Part shown: positions 19,494 through 28,396 of the stretch, in pieces | Layout of the letters: each line of letters opens with the position of its first letter | Position numbering within the stretch: position 1 is the stretch's first letter | Source: Clostridium lentum | GTDB taxonomy: Bacteria > Bacillota > Clostridia > Clostridiales > Clostridiaceae | Length of the DNA: 64,000 nt | NCBI RefSeq assembly: GCF_014287815.1 | Contig: NZ_JACOOQ010000009.1 | Span: forward strand, 37,533 to 101,532 | Direction of reading: 5' to 3' | Notes under the pieces: model-generated | Told to the model about the DNA's origin: nothing | What the model saw: the letters and a program-made list of their open reading frames with translations, nothing else | Database searches by the model: none | Made by a program: the position numbers and the translations under genes

Positions 19494-20921
19494 TTAATTT
19501 TCTGTAGTAGTTGCTTTTTTAGTTCCTACTTTTACCACAGTATTCATCGGTGCATAATAATCTGATGAAATAAACTCTCTTGACACTTCAACACCATTTG
19601 AATATGTAACTAAATATGCTTTTGATCTATATCCAGCCATACCATTTACAGTTGTAACTCTACTTCCCTCTGCAAGTGTATTATCATTAACATATTCTGT
19701 AGTATAATCTAGCTTTTCTATAACTTCATTTACTAACTCATAAGTGTTGTTTCCAAAACTTTCTTTATTTCCATAGATATTAAATACTATAGTATTAGAA
19801 GTCATATATCCTTCAATATATATAGGGAAATCATATGTATTAACAAATCTGTAGTCTATCTCTCCTTCATAAACAGTTGCATCTAAGCTTGGCTCTGCAT
19901 AACTTACCATCATTGAATGGTTATATCTTAATGAAGATTTTAAATTAGCTCTCATGGCAGCTCTATATAGTATAGTAGAAATATTACATACTCCACCACC
20001 ATATTCTTGTACTACTTCACCAGCTACATAAGCTCCAGCTTGTTGATAACCATTTTCTGGTGTAGTTTTTCCTATTGCTTTATTATAACTAAACTCTTCA
20101 CCTGGCATTAAAAGCGTTCCATTAACTGAATTTGTAGCTATCTTCATATTGTTAACTCTGCCAGTTGCGTTATTCACATAACTACCTGAAAAACTTGATA
20201 CTACACCATTAATTTTTTGTAATTCTGCTGATGTAACCCTTGGTACATTTTCCTCAAGTTCAATAACAATAGCTTTTCCTGCAAAATTATCTGGAGAAAT
20301 ACTTTCTTTTATTTTATTAACTAATGCATCCACATCTATCTTCTTTCCAACAGTTTCATTAGAAATTGATATAGCACCTGCACTGATATTTATAGTAGCA
20401 TCCTTTGGTTCAATCTTTACTGAATTATTTATTTCATTGGCAAATTCAATAATTTTACTTTCATCATAAACTAATACTGTTTTCATTTGATGATTTACTC
20501 CATTTTTAATCATTGAATTTTTTTCAAATAACCCTTCACCTTTTCCATAAGCTAATGCTTCCTTAACAATACCATCAACATCTATTGATGAATCTATGTC
20601 ATTATAGCTTAATTGAAAATTCTGCTCTCCTACCATAACATCTATTACTTTATTATTAATTTGCGTCATTAATTGTGATTCTAAAGTTGTCTTAGCTTCT
20701 TCAGCAGTCTGTCCTGATAAATCCACACCATATATACTTACTCCTGAATAAATCCTATTATCCCAAGAAGCAACTTTAGTTTTTATACTAAATATATACC
20801 CAATAGTTGCAGCTAAAATTATTACTAATACGGAAGCAGTACAAATTATAATTTTCCTTTTATCAGTTATAAACTCACTGAATTTACTTTGATCTTTAGA
20901 TTCTATATTATTCTCTTGCAA
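19494..20921 (-). CDS. VanW family protein with peptidoglycan-binding-like domain
   Basis: A membrane-anchored extracellular protein of 475 residues. There is a cytoplasmic tail, one transmembrane helix (about 24-46), a region of the peptidoglycan-binding-4 type (about 70-240, with YGVDLSGQTAEEAKTTLE), then the VanW domain (ATNSVNGTLLMPGEEFSYN, YQQAGAYVAGEVVQEYGGGVCNISTILYRAA) and a C-terminal G5-like region. VanW proteins are common in clostridia; their biochemical role is unresolved. The TTG at 20921 is preferred, since GGGGGAGG sits eight bases before it. An ATG at 20939 would place that sequence inside the reading frame. Neighbours (lysozyme, Ddl) are cell-wall genes. Confidence 0.85.
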   Translation of the reverse strand: MQENNIESKDQSKFSEFITDKRKIIICTASVLVIILAATIGYIFSIKTKVASWDNRIYSGVSIYGVDLSGQTAEEAKTTLESQLMTQINNKVIDVMVGEQNFQLSYNDIDSSIDVDGIVKEALAYGKGEGLFEKNSMIKNGVNHQMKTVLVYDESKIIEFANEINNSVKIEPKDATINISAGAISISNETVGKKIDVDALVNKIKESISPDNFAGKAIVIELEENVPRVTSAELQKINGVVSSFSGSYVNNATGRVNNMKIATNSVNGTLLMPGEEFSYNKAIGKTTPENGYQQAGAYVAGEVVQEYGGGVCNISTILYRAAMRANLKSSLRYNHSMMVSYAEPSLDATVYEGEIDYRFVNTYDFPIYIEGYMTSNTIVFNIYGNKESFGNNTYELVNEVIEKLDYTTEYVNDNTLAEGSRVTTVNGMAGYRSKAYLVTYSNGVEVSREFISSDYYAPMNTVVKVGTKKATTTEN

Positions 20922-21064
20922 ACAATATACCTCCCCCATCTTTCAATAATACGAAATACTATAAAAAATGTATTTTTATAGTACTTTTACTATTATAGTA
21001 TATTATTTTGTCTAAAACAACAATGAAAACTTTCCATGTGTTATGTGAATTCAATGAAAATGTA

Positions 21065-21116
21065 AAATATACTTGATTTTATTATTATATAAATATACTT
21101 GATTTTATTGTTATAT
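21065..21116. repeat. Tandem duplication of a 26-bp unit
   Basis: Units 21065-21090 and 21091-21116 are identical except for one base (ATTATTATAT versus ATTGTTATAT). They lie between the GH25 terminator and the VanW-family gene start, upstream of the latter. A doubled regulator site or replication slippage are the simple explanations. Confidence 0.8.
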
Positions 21117-21128
21117 TCAAAACAGCAT

Positions 21129-21155
21129 AAAAACCACCTGAAACAGATGGCTTTT
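21129..21155 (-). terminator. Terminator after the GH25 gene
   Basis: ACCACCTG at 21133-21140 and CAGATGGC at 21144-21151, with A/T runs on both sides, form a hairpin with a three-base loop and one wobble nine bases past the stop codon. Confidence 0.75.
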
Positions 21156-21164
21156 ATTACATAA

Positions 21165-22106
21165 TTATACTTTAACAGTTGCTCTTTTTACAGAAACTTC
21201 ACCATCTTGATCAAATGCTTCTATAGATATAGAAATATTTCCCTTTACTGTGAATGGTAACTCATTTATTCCAATTGAAAAACTAGTATCATTTGCATCT
21301 ACTGTTCCTATCCAATAACCATTGGCAAATATATTGTAACCAAGCAAATCAAAGTCTGAATTTTGAATCCAGCTTATATTTATTACATTACCTTGTCTGC
21401 TGGCTTGTAAGCCTTTAACCACATCTGGTGGTGTTAATAAGTCTATGTTGTTAGGCCCCCAGTTTGCATCTACTTTATTGCTTACACCTGCAACTGTTGC
21501 ACTTTCACTATATTGCCATATTCTCCACCTTGTCCATCCTCCTACATCTGGCGGTACTTTAGGATTTCCAGATATAGCAGTATATAAAGCTATCCAAAGA
21601 GGCATATTTTTTAGAGGATATCCTCTGCCTTCAATATAAAAATTATTATATAACTGTACAAAAAATACTCCTGTATAAAGCATAAGTCTTCTTCTAGTGG
21701 ACTTTTCAAATCTCTTCCTAAATCTATCAATCCAATTAATTAAAGCTGTAGTAGAAATAGATTTATCTGTAGGTGTTTCTACATCTACTACTGGAAATAA
21801 ATCTCCATAATCACCATCACCAAATCCTTGTTGCAATACATTAATAAAACCATCGCATTGAGCATCTGCTGTATTCAAATCATAGCTAGGCACTGCAAAA
21901 TGATATGCTCCTACAGGAATACCATAATTTCTTGCCTTAGAAGCAAAATCAATAAACTTTCTATCAGTTCTAAATCTCCCTGAAGCTGATCCTGATGATC
22001 TTAGATATAAAAAATCTACCGTCCTTGCCAAAACTGCAAAATCTACTCCCTGAGTATACTCATTTATATCTATACCAAAAAGACTTTTATCAGTTCTATT
22101 TTGCAT
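21165..22106 (-). CDS. GH25 family lysozyme-like protein with C-terminal Fn3-like domain
   Basis: A 313-residue protein. The GH25 muramidase fold (about 8-215) begins FGIDINEYTQGVDF with Asp13, and has the acidic pair Asp108/Glu110 in VVDVETP. It ends with the usual IWQYSESATVAGVSNKVDANW. Residues about 228-312 form a fibronectin-III-like beta domain. GH25 enzymes cleave the N-acetylmuramyl-N-acetylglucosamine bond of peptidoglycan. There is no signal peptide, so it is either released by lysis or used inside the cell during sporulation; no phage genes surround it. The ATG at 22106 follows GGAGGAG; the ATG at 22121 lacks one. Confidence 0.88.
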   Translation of the reverse strand: MQNRTDKSLFGIDINEYTQGVDFAVLARTVDFLYLRSSGSASGRFRTDRKFIDFASKARNYGIPVGAYHFAVPSYDLNTADAQCDGFINVLQQGFGDGDYGDLFPVVDVETPTDKSISTTALINWIDRFRKRFEKSTRRRLMLYTGVFFVQLYNNFYIEGRGYPLKNMPLWIALYTAISGNPKVPPDVGGWTRWRIWQYSESATVAGVSNKVDANWGPNNIDLLTPPDVVKGLQASRQGNVINISWIQNSDFDLLGYNIFANGYWIGTVDANDTSFSIGINELPFTVKGNISISIEAFDQDGEVSVKRATVKV

Positions 22107-22228
22107 AGCTCCTCCGTACATAAAATTTCCTTACTTTATAGCTTATTAATATTTTTCAAAATAGTTTCCTATTTGGTAATAAAAATCTTTTATTAGTGAA
22201 TTTAAAACGCACCTCAATCTTCTGCTAT

Positions 22229-22267
22229 TAAAAAAGAAGCAGTTACACTATTTAATGTAATTGCTTC
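22229..22267 (-). terminator. Terminator after ddl
   Basis: Arms 22236-22247 and 22256-22267 (GAAGCAGTTACA / TGTAATTGCTTC) pair with one wobble, followed on the minus strand by six T. Confidence 0.85.
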
Positions 22268-22301
22268 CTTAACATCTTAACTCACCAATCTTCTTAACAT
22301 T

Positions 22302-23213
22302 CTAAACTGCTCTATTTACCTTTAAAGATGTTTCTATTATTAAATCTAAGAACTCTGAAAAGCTATATCCTTCTCCCTTTGCACTTTTAGGGAAAAGACT
22401 TGCAGCAGTCATTCCTGGAAGTGTATTAACTTCTAATATATAAGGAGTTCCTTCTTTATTAACTATCATATCTATCCTTGAATAAACTTCACACTTAAGT
22501 GCTTTATAAGTTTTTAATGCCATTTCTTTAACTTCTTTATATAAATCTTCTTCAAGTTCCACAAGCACTTCATCAGCTCCATTTTCTGAGTATTTTTGTG
22601 TATAATCAAAAAAATCACTTTTTGGCTTTATTGCTATAACCGGAAATAGTTTATTATCAAATACTGGACAAGTAATTTCATTTCCATCAATAAACTCTTC
22701 TATCATAACTTCTGTATCCCACTTTAATCCCTCTTCTACAGCTTCTTGTACCTTTTCTTTATCATATATCTTAAAAGTAGCAACACTTGAACCACCATTA
22801 GTTGGCTTTATAAATACTGGATAACCAATATTTTCTATTGCCTCATAATCTATTTCCTCTACTGATTTTACATTAAGCCATCTTGCAGTTCTTATACCAT
22901 TGGCCTCTAAAACTGTCTTTGTCAAATCTTTATCCATACATAAAGCAGAAGTTAATGGTCCACATCCTGAATATGGTATATCTAAAGTCTGTAATACTGA
23001 TTGAACTGTTCCATCTTCACCAAACTTACCATGTAATGCTAATAAAGCAAAATCTAAATCCTTTACTTTATTTATTATATCTACCTTTTCATCAATAACA
23101 ACTGGTATTACCTCATATTTATTTTTATCTATATTTTCAATAATTGATTTTCCACTTTTTAAAGAAATTTCTCTTTCTGAGGATATCCCTCCCATGATTA
23201 CTCCAACTTTCAT
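22302..23213 (-). CDS. ddl: D-alanine--D-alanine ligase
   Basis: Makes the D-Ala-D-Ala dipeptide used for the end of the peptidoglycan stem. The 303-residue ATP-grasp protein shows MGGISSEREISLKSG at the N-terminus, LALHGKFGEDGTVQ, YSGCGPLTSALCMDK, the ATP-grasp loop KPTNGGSSVATFK, and the metal site EVNTLPGMT. The start is the ATG at 23213 with GGAGGT upstream; the ATG at 23228 overlaps this site. Neighbouring VanW-like and GH25 genes suggest a cell-wall cluster, though each has its own terminator. Confidence 0.97.
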   Translation of the reverse strand: MKVGVIMGGISSEREISLKSGKSIIENIDKNKYEVIPVVIDEKVDIINKVKDLDFALLALHGKFGEDGTVQSVLQTLDIPYSGCGPLTSALCMDKDLTKTVLEANGIRTARWLNVKSVEEIDYEAIENIGYPVFIKPTNGGSSVATFKIYDKEKVQEAVEEGLKWDTEVMIEEFIDGNEITCPVFDNKLFPVIAIKPKSDFFDYTQKYSENGADEVLVELEEDLYKEVKEMALKTYKALKCEVYSRIDMIVNKEGTPYILEVNTLPGMTAASLFPKSAKGEGYSFSEFLDLIIETSLKVNRAV

Positions 23214-23312
23214 CAAAACTACCTCCATATTATAAAGTTAAACAATGCATATATTTCATTAACGCACTTAACTAATTATATCATTATCTATATCTAATTA
23301 GAAGTTTACATA

Positions 23313-23353
23313 AATATAAAACTCTACTACATAAAAATATAGAGTTTTATATT
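23313..23353 (-). terminator. Terminator overlapping the nth stop codon
   Basis: A perfect 14-bp stem, arms 23313-23326 and 23340-23353 (AATATAAAACTCTA / TAGAGTTTTATATT), starts within the nth stop codon and ends the cysK operon. Confidence 0.75.
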
Positions 23354-23997
23354 TATTTTAATTTCTTTTTATTTTCTTTATAATATATACATCTAGATGT
23401 AAATGGACATTCATCACATTTAGGATTTCTAGCTGTGCAACATCTTCTACCATGAAAAATAAGCAAATGATGTGTAAGACTCCACTCCTTTTTAGGAAGC
23501 TCTTTTTGTAGTTGTTTTTCCACTTCTAAAACATCATCTGAATCTGCTAGTGCAAGCCTATTGGATACTCTAAAAACATGTGTATCCACTGCAATAGATG
23601 GCACATTAAAAGCATTAGATAGCACCACATTAGCAGTCTTTCTGCCAGCACCAGCCAATGTCACCAGTTCTTCCATAGTATCTGGTACTTCTCCATTATA
23701 TTTATCTTTAAGTTGGTTACACATAATCATTAAATTCTTTGCCTTATTTCTATATAAACCAATTTGTTTTATATGATCTTCTAGTTCATTAATAGACATG
23801 GTAAGAAATGTATCAACATCTGGATATTTTTTAAATAATGTCTCTGTTACTTCATTTACTTTTTTATCAGTAGTTTGTGCTGATAATATTGTTGCCACCA
23901 ATAGCTGAAAAGGTGTTTCATAATTCAATTCACATTTTGCATCTGGATACATTTCCTTAAGCTTTTCTAATATAAATTTTGTCCTTTGTTTCATCAT
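23353..23997 (-). CDS. nth: Endonuclease III (DNA glycosylase/AP lyase)
   Basis: Removes oxidised pyrimidines from DNA. The 214-residue protein contains the helix-hairpin-helix AGAGRKTANVV with catalytic Lys120, Asp138 in AVDTHVFRVSNRL, and the [4Fe-4S] motif C187-x6-C194-x2-C197-x5-C203. The first ATG of an ATG-ATG pair has GGAG six bases upstream. It is the last gene of the cysK-cysE-queG-nth series (gap of 12 bp to queG). QueG and Nth both carry iron-sulfur clusters, so sharing a cysteine-controlled transcript would make sense; that link is inference. Confidence 0.96.
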   Translation of the reverse strand: MMKQRTKFILEKLKEMYPDAKCELNYETPFQLLVATILSAQTTDKKVNEVTETLFKKYPDVDTFLTMSINELEDHIKQIGLYRNKAKNLMIMCNQLKDKYNGEVPDTMEELVTLAGAGRKTANVVLSNAFNVPSIAVDTHVFRVSNRLALADSDDVLEVEKQLQKELPKKEWSLTHHLLIFHGRRCCTARNPKCDECPFTSRCIYYKENKKKLK

Positions 23998-24009
23998 TAA
24001 TCACTCCAA

Positions 24010-24990
24010 TTATTTCTTCTTTAAAATTTCAATATAATTATTTATATACGGAGATGGCCCCTTAAACTCTTCAATATCATAATTTTCATTGTGCATTTTA
24101 ATTATAGCATTTCTTCTTATAACATTCTTTCCTCGCCAACCACAAGAAGTTTTAGCTATCTTTTCTTTAAATATTTTATTATCCATATTAGCAAACATAT
24201 ATGTATCTTCATTCATATACTCTAATGTATTAAACTCTTCTAATACATTAATTTTTACACCTTCGTTATATGGACATTTAAGTTGACAAAAATCACAGCC
24301 AAATACATTGCCTTTCAAAAGCTTAATCTCCTTATCATTTATATCTTTTTTCTGAGTAATGTATGAAAGACATATATTAGGATTAATTCTATTTTTATTT
24401 ATTGATTTTGTAGGACATTCTTTTATACATATATCACATTTACTACATTCATCAAATTGCCTTATATCTTGAAAGTTTCTAACTTCATTGCATTCTATTT
24501 TTGCATTAGTTATTATTTCTCCTAAAAATACATATGAACCATATTTTTCAGTGATTATCATATTATTTCTACCAATAAAACCTACACCAGCTAAATATGC
24601 TATATATCTTTCAGGTAAATAATTACTATCAACAAAAGATATTGCTTCCCATCCTAAAGAATTTATGTAAATACATATTTTCTCTAAATACTCTTTTACT
24701 ACTCTATGATAATCTCCTCTTTTAGTATATATAGAAAATCCATTATTATTTTCATTGACATCTTCATGATAATAAGGGAAAGCTATAGATATTATAGTTT
24801 TCCCATCTTCCATATAAACCTTAGGATTTATTCTCTTTTCAATTTCTTTTTCTTCAAATTCATTTTCTAAATTATTTTCTTTTCTATACTTATAGAATTC
24901 TACCAATTCTTCAAATCGCCTACATGGTATAAACCCCAGCGTATCTAAACCTAAAGAATTACAGTATCCTATGATTTTATCCTTTATCAT
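24010..24990 (-). CDS. queG: Epoxyqueuosine reductase QueG
   Basis: Catalyses the last step of queuosine synthesis in tRNA (cobalamin and Fe-S dependent). In 326 residues it has the N-terminal DUF1730 region, the active-site segment VDSNYLPERYIAYLAGVGFI with catalytic Asp121, then two ferredoxin-like motifs. The first is C182-x2-C185-x2-C188-x3-C192 (CSKCDICIKECP). The second is C232-x2-C235-x3-C239 (CDFCQLKCP), as in the double-cubane family. The C-terminal CGWRGKNVIRRNAI is also typical. The ATG follows GGTGAT and lies six bp after the cysE stop. Confidence 0.94.
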   Translation of the reverse strand: MIKDKIIGYCNSLGLDTLGFIPCRRFEELVEFYKYRKENNLENEFEEKEIEKRINPKVYMEDGKTIISIAFPYYHEDVNENNNGFSIYTKRGDYHRVVKEYLEKICIYINSLGWEAISFVDSNYLPERYIAYLAGVGFIGRNNMIITEKYGSYVFLGEIITNAKIECNEVRNFQDIRQFDECSKCDICIKECPTKSINKNRINPNICLSYITQKKDINDKEIKLLKGNVFGCDFCQLKCPYNEGVKINVLEEFNTLEYMNEDTYMFANMDNKIFKEKIAKTSCGWRGKNVIRRNAIIKMHNENYDIEEFKGPSPYINNYIEILKKK

Positions 24991-24996
24991 GCTAAA

Positions 24997-25581
24997 TCAC
25001 CATAAATTATATATTTTTCTTTTTATTCCCTTACGCTGGCTTATATCTATAATTGCATGACTTTCACTAGCCTTTACAATATTTCTAGCTGGAATGCCTA
25101 CTGCTGTAGCACCTGCCGGAACATCTTTTAAAACCACTGAATTAGAGCCTACCTTACTATTATCTCCTATATTGATAGGTCCTAATACTTTAGCTCCTGC
25201 ACCTATTACAACTTTATTTCCCACCGTTGGATGCCTCTTGCCTTTATCTTTACCAGTACCCCCTAAAGTAACTCCATGATATAAAGTTACATCATCACCA
25301 ATCTCTGTGGTTTCCCCAATAACAACACCCATTCCATGATCTATAAAAAGACCTTTTCCAATAGTTGCACCAGGATGTATTTCAATCCCTGTAAAGAACC
25401 TTGACAATTGAGATACTATTCTAGCTAGTAAAAATAGTTTTTTATTATACAAAAAATGTGCAATTCTATAAGCAATTAATGCATGAACCGAAGGATATAC
25501 TAAAAAAACTTCTATCTTACTTCTAGCAGCAGGATCATTTTCCATAATCCTGTTTAAATCATACTTTAAATTATCAAACAT
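24997..25581 (-). CDS. cysE: Serine O-acetyltransferase
   Basis: Makes O-acetylserine from serine and acetyl-CoA, the first step of cysteine synthesis. The short form (194 aa) has an N-terminal helical part ([20 protein letters not shown]) followed by the left-handed beta-helix of hexapeptide repeats ([23 protein letters not shown] with the catalytic histidine, then [20 protein letters not shown]). It lies 46 bp after cysK, its partner in the cysteine synthase pathway, and shares the T-box leader. Confidence 0.96.
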   Translation of the reverse strand: MFDNLKYDLNRIMENDPAARSKIEVFLVYPSVHALIAYRIAHFLYNKKLFLLARIVSQLSRFFTGIEIHPGATIGKGLFIDHGMGVVIGETTEIGDDVTLYHGVTLGGTGKDKGKRHPTVGNKVVIGAGAKVLGPINIGDNSKVGSNSVVLKDVPAGATAVGIPARNIVKASESHAIIDISQRKGIKRKIYNLW

Positions 25582-25627
25582 TTCTTCTCATTCTCCTTTT
25601 TAGAAGTATATGCTGCTTATTTTTTAC

Positions 25628-26536
25628 TTATCCGTATATTCCCATTGATATATATTTTTCTCCTCCATCTGGAGCAATGGCTAATACCTTCTTGCCTTCA
25701 CCTTCTCTCTTAGCTATTTCCATAGCTGCATATACTGCTGCCCCTGATGATATACCAATTAGAACACTTTCTTTTTCTGCAAACTCTACAGCAGTTCTTA
25801 TGGCGTCATTATCATCAACAGTCATCACTTCATCGATATATTTCCCTTCATAAATCCCCGGTATAAATCCCGCTCCAATACCCTGTATTTTATGAGCTCC
25901 TGGATTCCCTCCTGATATAACCGGTGAACTTTTTGGCTCTACAGCCACTACTTTTATATGCGGATTTAGCTCTTTTAATCTCTTTGCTATACCTGATACA
26001 GTTCCGCCTGTTCCTACACCTGCTACAAATACATCTAAATCCTTTATATCTTCATATATTTCATTTGCTGTTGTTTCATAATGCTTTAATGAATTAGCAA
26101 AATTCTCAAATTGCTGTGGCATAAAGTATCCGTACTTTTCTACCATTTCTTCTGCTTTTTCAATGGCACCCTTCATTCCCCTTATGCCTTCAGTAAGAAC
26201 TAACTCAGCACCATAAGCACTTATTAAGTCTCTTCTTTCCTTGCTCATTGTATCTGGCATAACTATTATCACCTTATACCCTTTCAACTTACCAATCATA
26301 GCTAATGCTATACCAGTATTACCACTTGTAGGTTCCACTATTACTGATCCTTCTTTTAAAAGCCCATCTCTTTCTGCAGCTTCAATCATACCAAGTGCTG
26401 CTCTATCTTTAACACTACCGCCTGGATTATACTTTTCTAATTTCACAAACACTTCCGCTGCATTTTCTACATTGAAATTATTTAACTTTAGCACTGGTGT
26501 CTTTCCTACTAGTTCCAAAACATTGTTATAAATCAT
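25628..26536 (-). CDS. cysK: Cysteine synthase A (O-acetylserine sulfhydrylase)
   Basis: A PLP enzyme that makes cysteine from O-acetylserine and sulfide. The 302-residue protein has the PLP lysine K43 in PGGSVKDRAALGM, the substrate loop EPTSGNTGIAL, the phosphate-binding GTGGTVSG, and the serine segment GISSGAAVYAA. AAAGGAGG precedes the ATG. It heads cysK-cysE-queG-nth behind a cysteine-type T-box leader, so expression should rise when uncharged tRNA-Cys accumulates. Confidence 0.97.
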   Translation of the reverse strand: MIYNNVLELVGKTPVLKLNNFNVENAAEVFVKLEKYNPGGSVKDRAALGMIEAAERDGLLKEGSVIVEPTSGNTGIALAMIGKLKGYKVIIVMPDTMSKERRDLISAYGAELVLTEGIRGMKGAIEKAEEMVEKYGYFMPQQFENFANSLKHYETTANEIYEDIKDLDVFVAGVGTGGTVSGIAKRLKELNPHIKVVAVEPKSSPVISGGNPGAHKIQGIGAGFIPGIYEGKYIDEVMTVDDNDAIRTAVEFAEKESVLIGISSGAAVYAAMEIAKREGEGKKVLAIAPDGGEKYISMGIYG

Positions 26537-26562
26537 ACTATTTCCTCCTTTAAATATAAAAA

Positions 26563-26820
26563 ACTTCGTCTCTAAACTTAGAGACGAAGTAATAATCGCG
26601 GTTCCACTCTAATTGAATTTTAAATCAATAAATTCCAACTCAAATACAGGTACAAATAATACCCTTTCGCTATAACGGACGATTACCGTAGAATCTTACT
26701 TATATTTCAGATTTAAACTCCAAAGTGCACTTCATATAAACTATAGGTGAAGAGATTCCAGCCCCCTCTTCTCTCTTAAACCATCATCTATACTACTTTT
26801 CTTTTTCATCGTTTTAATTC
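26563..26820 (-). ncRNA. T-box leader, cysteine-type, upstream of cysK
   Basis: The minus strand shows the conserved T-box bulge TGGAACCGCG (26597-26606) followed by a terminator with a perfect 13-bp stem (26563-26575 with 26578-26590) and TTTTTT. The A/G-rich stem I contains GATGATGG and AAGAGGGGGC. Within the stem I region GAAGTGCAC offers a UGC specifier at 26727-26729, which would read tRNA-Cys. This agrees with the downstream cysK and cysE genes. The specifier is assigned from position and context, not from a covariance model. Confidence 0.9.
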
Positions 26821-26847
26821 CGACTATTTAACTATCCTTTATATATT

Positions 26848-26875
26848 ATTATATGACTTTGCTTTTAAATGTCAA
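26848..26875 (-). promoter_or_regulatory. Sigma-A promoter of the T-box/cysK operon
   Basis: On the minus strand TTGACA (26870-26875) and TATAAT (26848-26853) are both consensus and 16 bases apart. The -35 lies seven bases from the stop codon of the preceding gene. Confidence 0.85.
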
Positions 26876-26881
26876 TGAAAT

Positions 26882-28135
26882 CTATTTATTTTTTCTCTTC
26901 CAAATAGGATATAATATCTCATCAATTAAATCATGAGTATTCACAACACCTATAAGCACTTCATGTTCATCTACCACCGGAATAGACATTAAATCATATT
27001 TTGCACATTTTTCTATTGCCTCATCTATATCTAAGTCATATCTTAAAGCGTTAGTCTTTTCATTCATAATTTCCTTAACCTTTGTTTCAGGTTTAGTTAA
27101 AATTAAATCCTTTAATGAAACAACTCCTATGACTTCTTCTTTTTCATCTTTGATGAATATACTATTAAATTCATCATCTTCATATTCTGTTTCTCTTAAT
27201 ATTTCTATTATTTCACCTATAGTTATATCTAAATTAAAAGATATAAAATCTTTACTCATAATACTTCCTACAGTTTCATCTTCATATTGTAAAAGTTCTT
27301 TAACTTCCTTGGCATCTTCAGTTTCTAAGTTAACTAATATCTTTTCTCTTTCATCATCATCTAAATCATCTAAGATATCAGCTATTTCATCATTAGGCAT
27401 ATTTTCAAGAACTTCTGCAGCCTTTTCTTCACTAAGATCTTTAATTATGCTCCCTTTATACTCTGGTTCAATTTCTTCTAAAGTATCTGCTGCAAGGTCT
27501 TCATCCAATGATTCAAATACAAGCTTTCTTGAACTATCATCAAGCTCTTCTAAAATATCTGCTAAATCTGCTGGATGCAGCGTTGATAATTTCTTATAAG
27601 GAACAGCTATCTTTAAATTATTGTTTATCATTTCCAATGATTCAACATCATCCCACATAATAACTCTATCTTCATAATCTTTATTGATAACTTTATAAAT
27701 AAATTTTCCTACGCCTTGGCATCCCATTCTTCTAAATTTAGCTAATGGTCCTGTTTCAACAGCTATTACCCTATATTCTCCTGCAATTTCAGCAAGCCTT
27801 AAATCATCAACTCTTACCACTTGCTTTCCATTTATATCTACTATTTTCTTATCTAATAGATTTTCAGATAATAGATATGAGTACGTTCTAGGTAAAATTT
27901 CTTTACTTCCTCTAGTAAGTATCTTTACCTTATTATCAGAAGCATAAAAATTAATGTTTCTAAATTCATAGTGAAAAGTATACCCATCCTTCTTAACTTT
28001 ATAGCCTATTACTCTTGGATATCCTTCATCTGTAGTTACATAGATATCCTTTAACTCACCTAAAACATCATCAAATTCATCATATATTTTTTTACCTAAA
28101 ATATTTGTAAATAAAAATACTGACATTTTCTTCAT
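26882..28135 (-). CDS. PRC-barrel / MgtE-N / CBS-pair protein without transporter domain
   Basis: A 417-residue cytosolic protein. The N-terminus (about 8-75) is PRC-barrel-like (GKKIYDEFDDVLGELKDIYVTT). About 180-285 is the MgtE-N superhelix (LHPADLADILEELDD, IADILDDLDDDEREKIL). About 290-410 are two CBS domains (VGSIMSKDFISFNL, VKEIMNEKTNALRYDLDIDEAIE). These last two regions form the Mg-sensing cytoplasmic half of MgtE magnesium channels, but the membrane half is absent. It may sense Mg2+ or nucleotides and act on another protein; the partner is unknown. Its ribosome binding site is embedded in a hairpin, and the leader has alternative pairings. Confidence 0.85.
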   Translation of the reverse strand: MKKMSVFLFTNILGKKIYDEFDDVLGELKDIYVTTDEGYPRVIGYKVKKDGYTFHYEFRNINFYASDNKVKILTRGSKEILPRTYSYLLSENLLDKKIVDINGKQVVRVDDLRLAEIAGEYRVIAVETGPLAKFRRMGCQGVGKFIYKVINKDYEDRVIMWDDVESLEMINNNLKIAVPYKKLSTLHPADLADILEELDDSSRKLVFESLDEDLAADTLEEIEPEYKGSIIKDLSEEKAAEVLENMPNDEIADILDDLDDDEREKILVNLETEDAKEVKELLQYEDETVGSIMSKDFISFNLDITIGEIIEILRETEYEDDEFNSIFIKDEKEEVIGVVSLKDLILTKPETKVKEIMNEKTNALRYDLDIDEAIEKCAKYDLMSIPVVDEHEVLIGVVNTHDLIDEILYPIWKRKNK

Positions 28136-28260
28136 AAAGCTTCCTCCTATATTATCAGAGGAGCTTATTTAATAAATAGCATTCCCTCTAATAATCCCTA
28201 TTCAATTTTCTAAAATTATTCCTCTGAGGGACACCCTCCATTTAAATTCACCACCATTAT
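28136..28260 (-). promoter_or_regulatory. Candidate RBS-sequestering leader RNA of the MgtE-N/CBS gene
   Basis: The AGGAGGA ribosome binding site (28142-28148) lies in the arm 28137-28148, which pairs with 28157-28166 (AAGCTCCTC with GAGGAAGCTT-type complement, one bulged A). The first strand of that hairpin contains TCCTCTGA (28155-28162), which is also exactly complementary to TCAGAGGA at 28220-28227. The ribosome binding site can therefore be either hidden or freed. A further 5-bp hairpin (28226-28238) overlaps the upstream segment. A weak promoter (TTGATG at 28282-28287, TAAATA-like -10) could start the RNA near 28250. No known riboswitch consensus (M-box included) was recognised. Confidence 0.5.
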
Positions 28261-28283
28261 TTAAAAACTCATTTTTATACACA

Positions 28284-28313
28284 TCAAAAAAGCCCATAAA
28301 AGGGCATTTTTCA
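28284..28313 (-). terminator. Terminator after the 213-aa membrane protein gene
   Basis: AAAAAGCCC and GGGCATTTTT-type arms (about 28286-28294 and 28302-28311, one mismatch) are followed on the minus strand by TTTTTTG. It separates the membrane protein gene from the leader of the MgtE-N/CBS gene. Confidence 0.65.
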
Positions 28314-28396
28314 TATACTTATATTATATTACACTAGTTTTAAAAGGCAACTATTTTTTCCTTTTTACTTATGAAAAATTCTTCCTAATGGTTAAA

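Noticed and set aside
21165..22106. GH25 gene as evidence of a prophage endolysin module
   Set aside because: No holin, structural or integrase gene is adjacent; neighbours are cell-wall housekeeping genes.
28136..28260. M-box magnesium riboswitch upstream of the MgtE-N/CBS gene
   Set aside because: The conserved M-box sequence blocks are not present, although the leader is structured; it is reported instead as an unassigned candidate.
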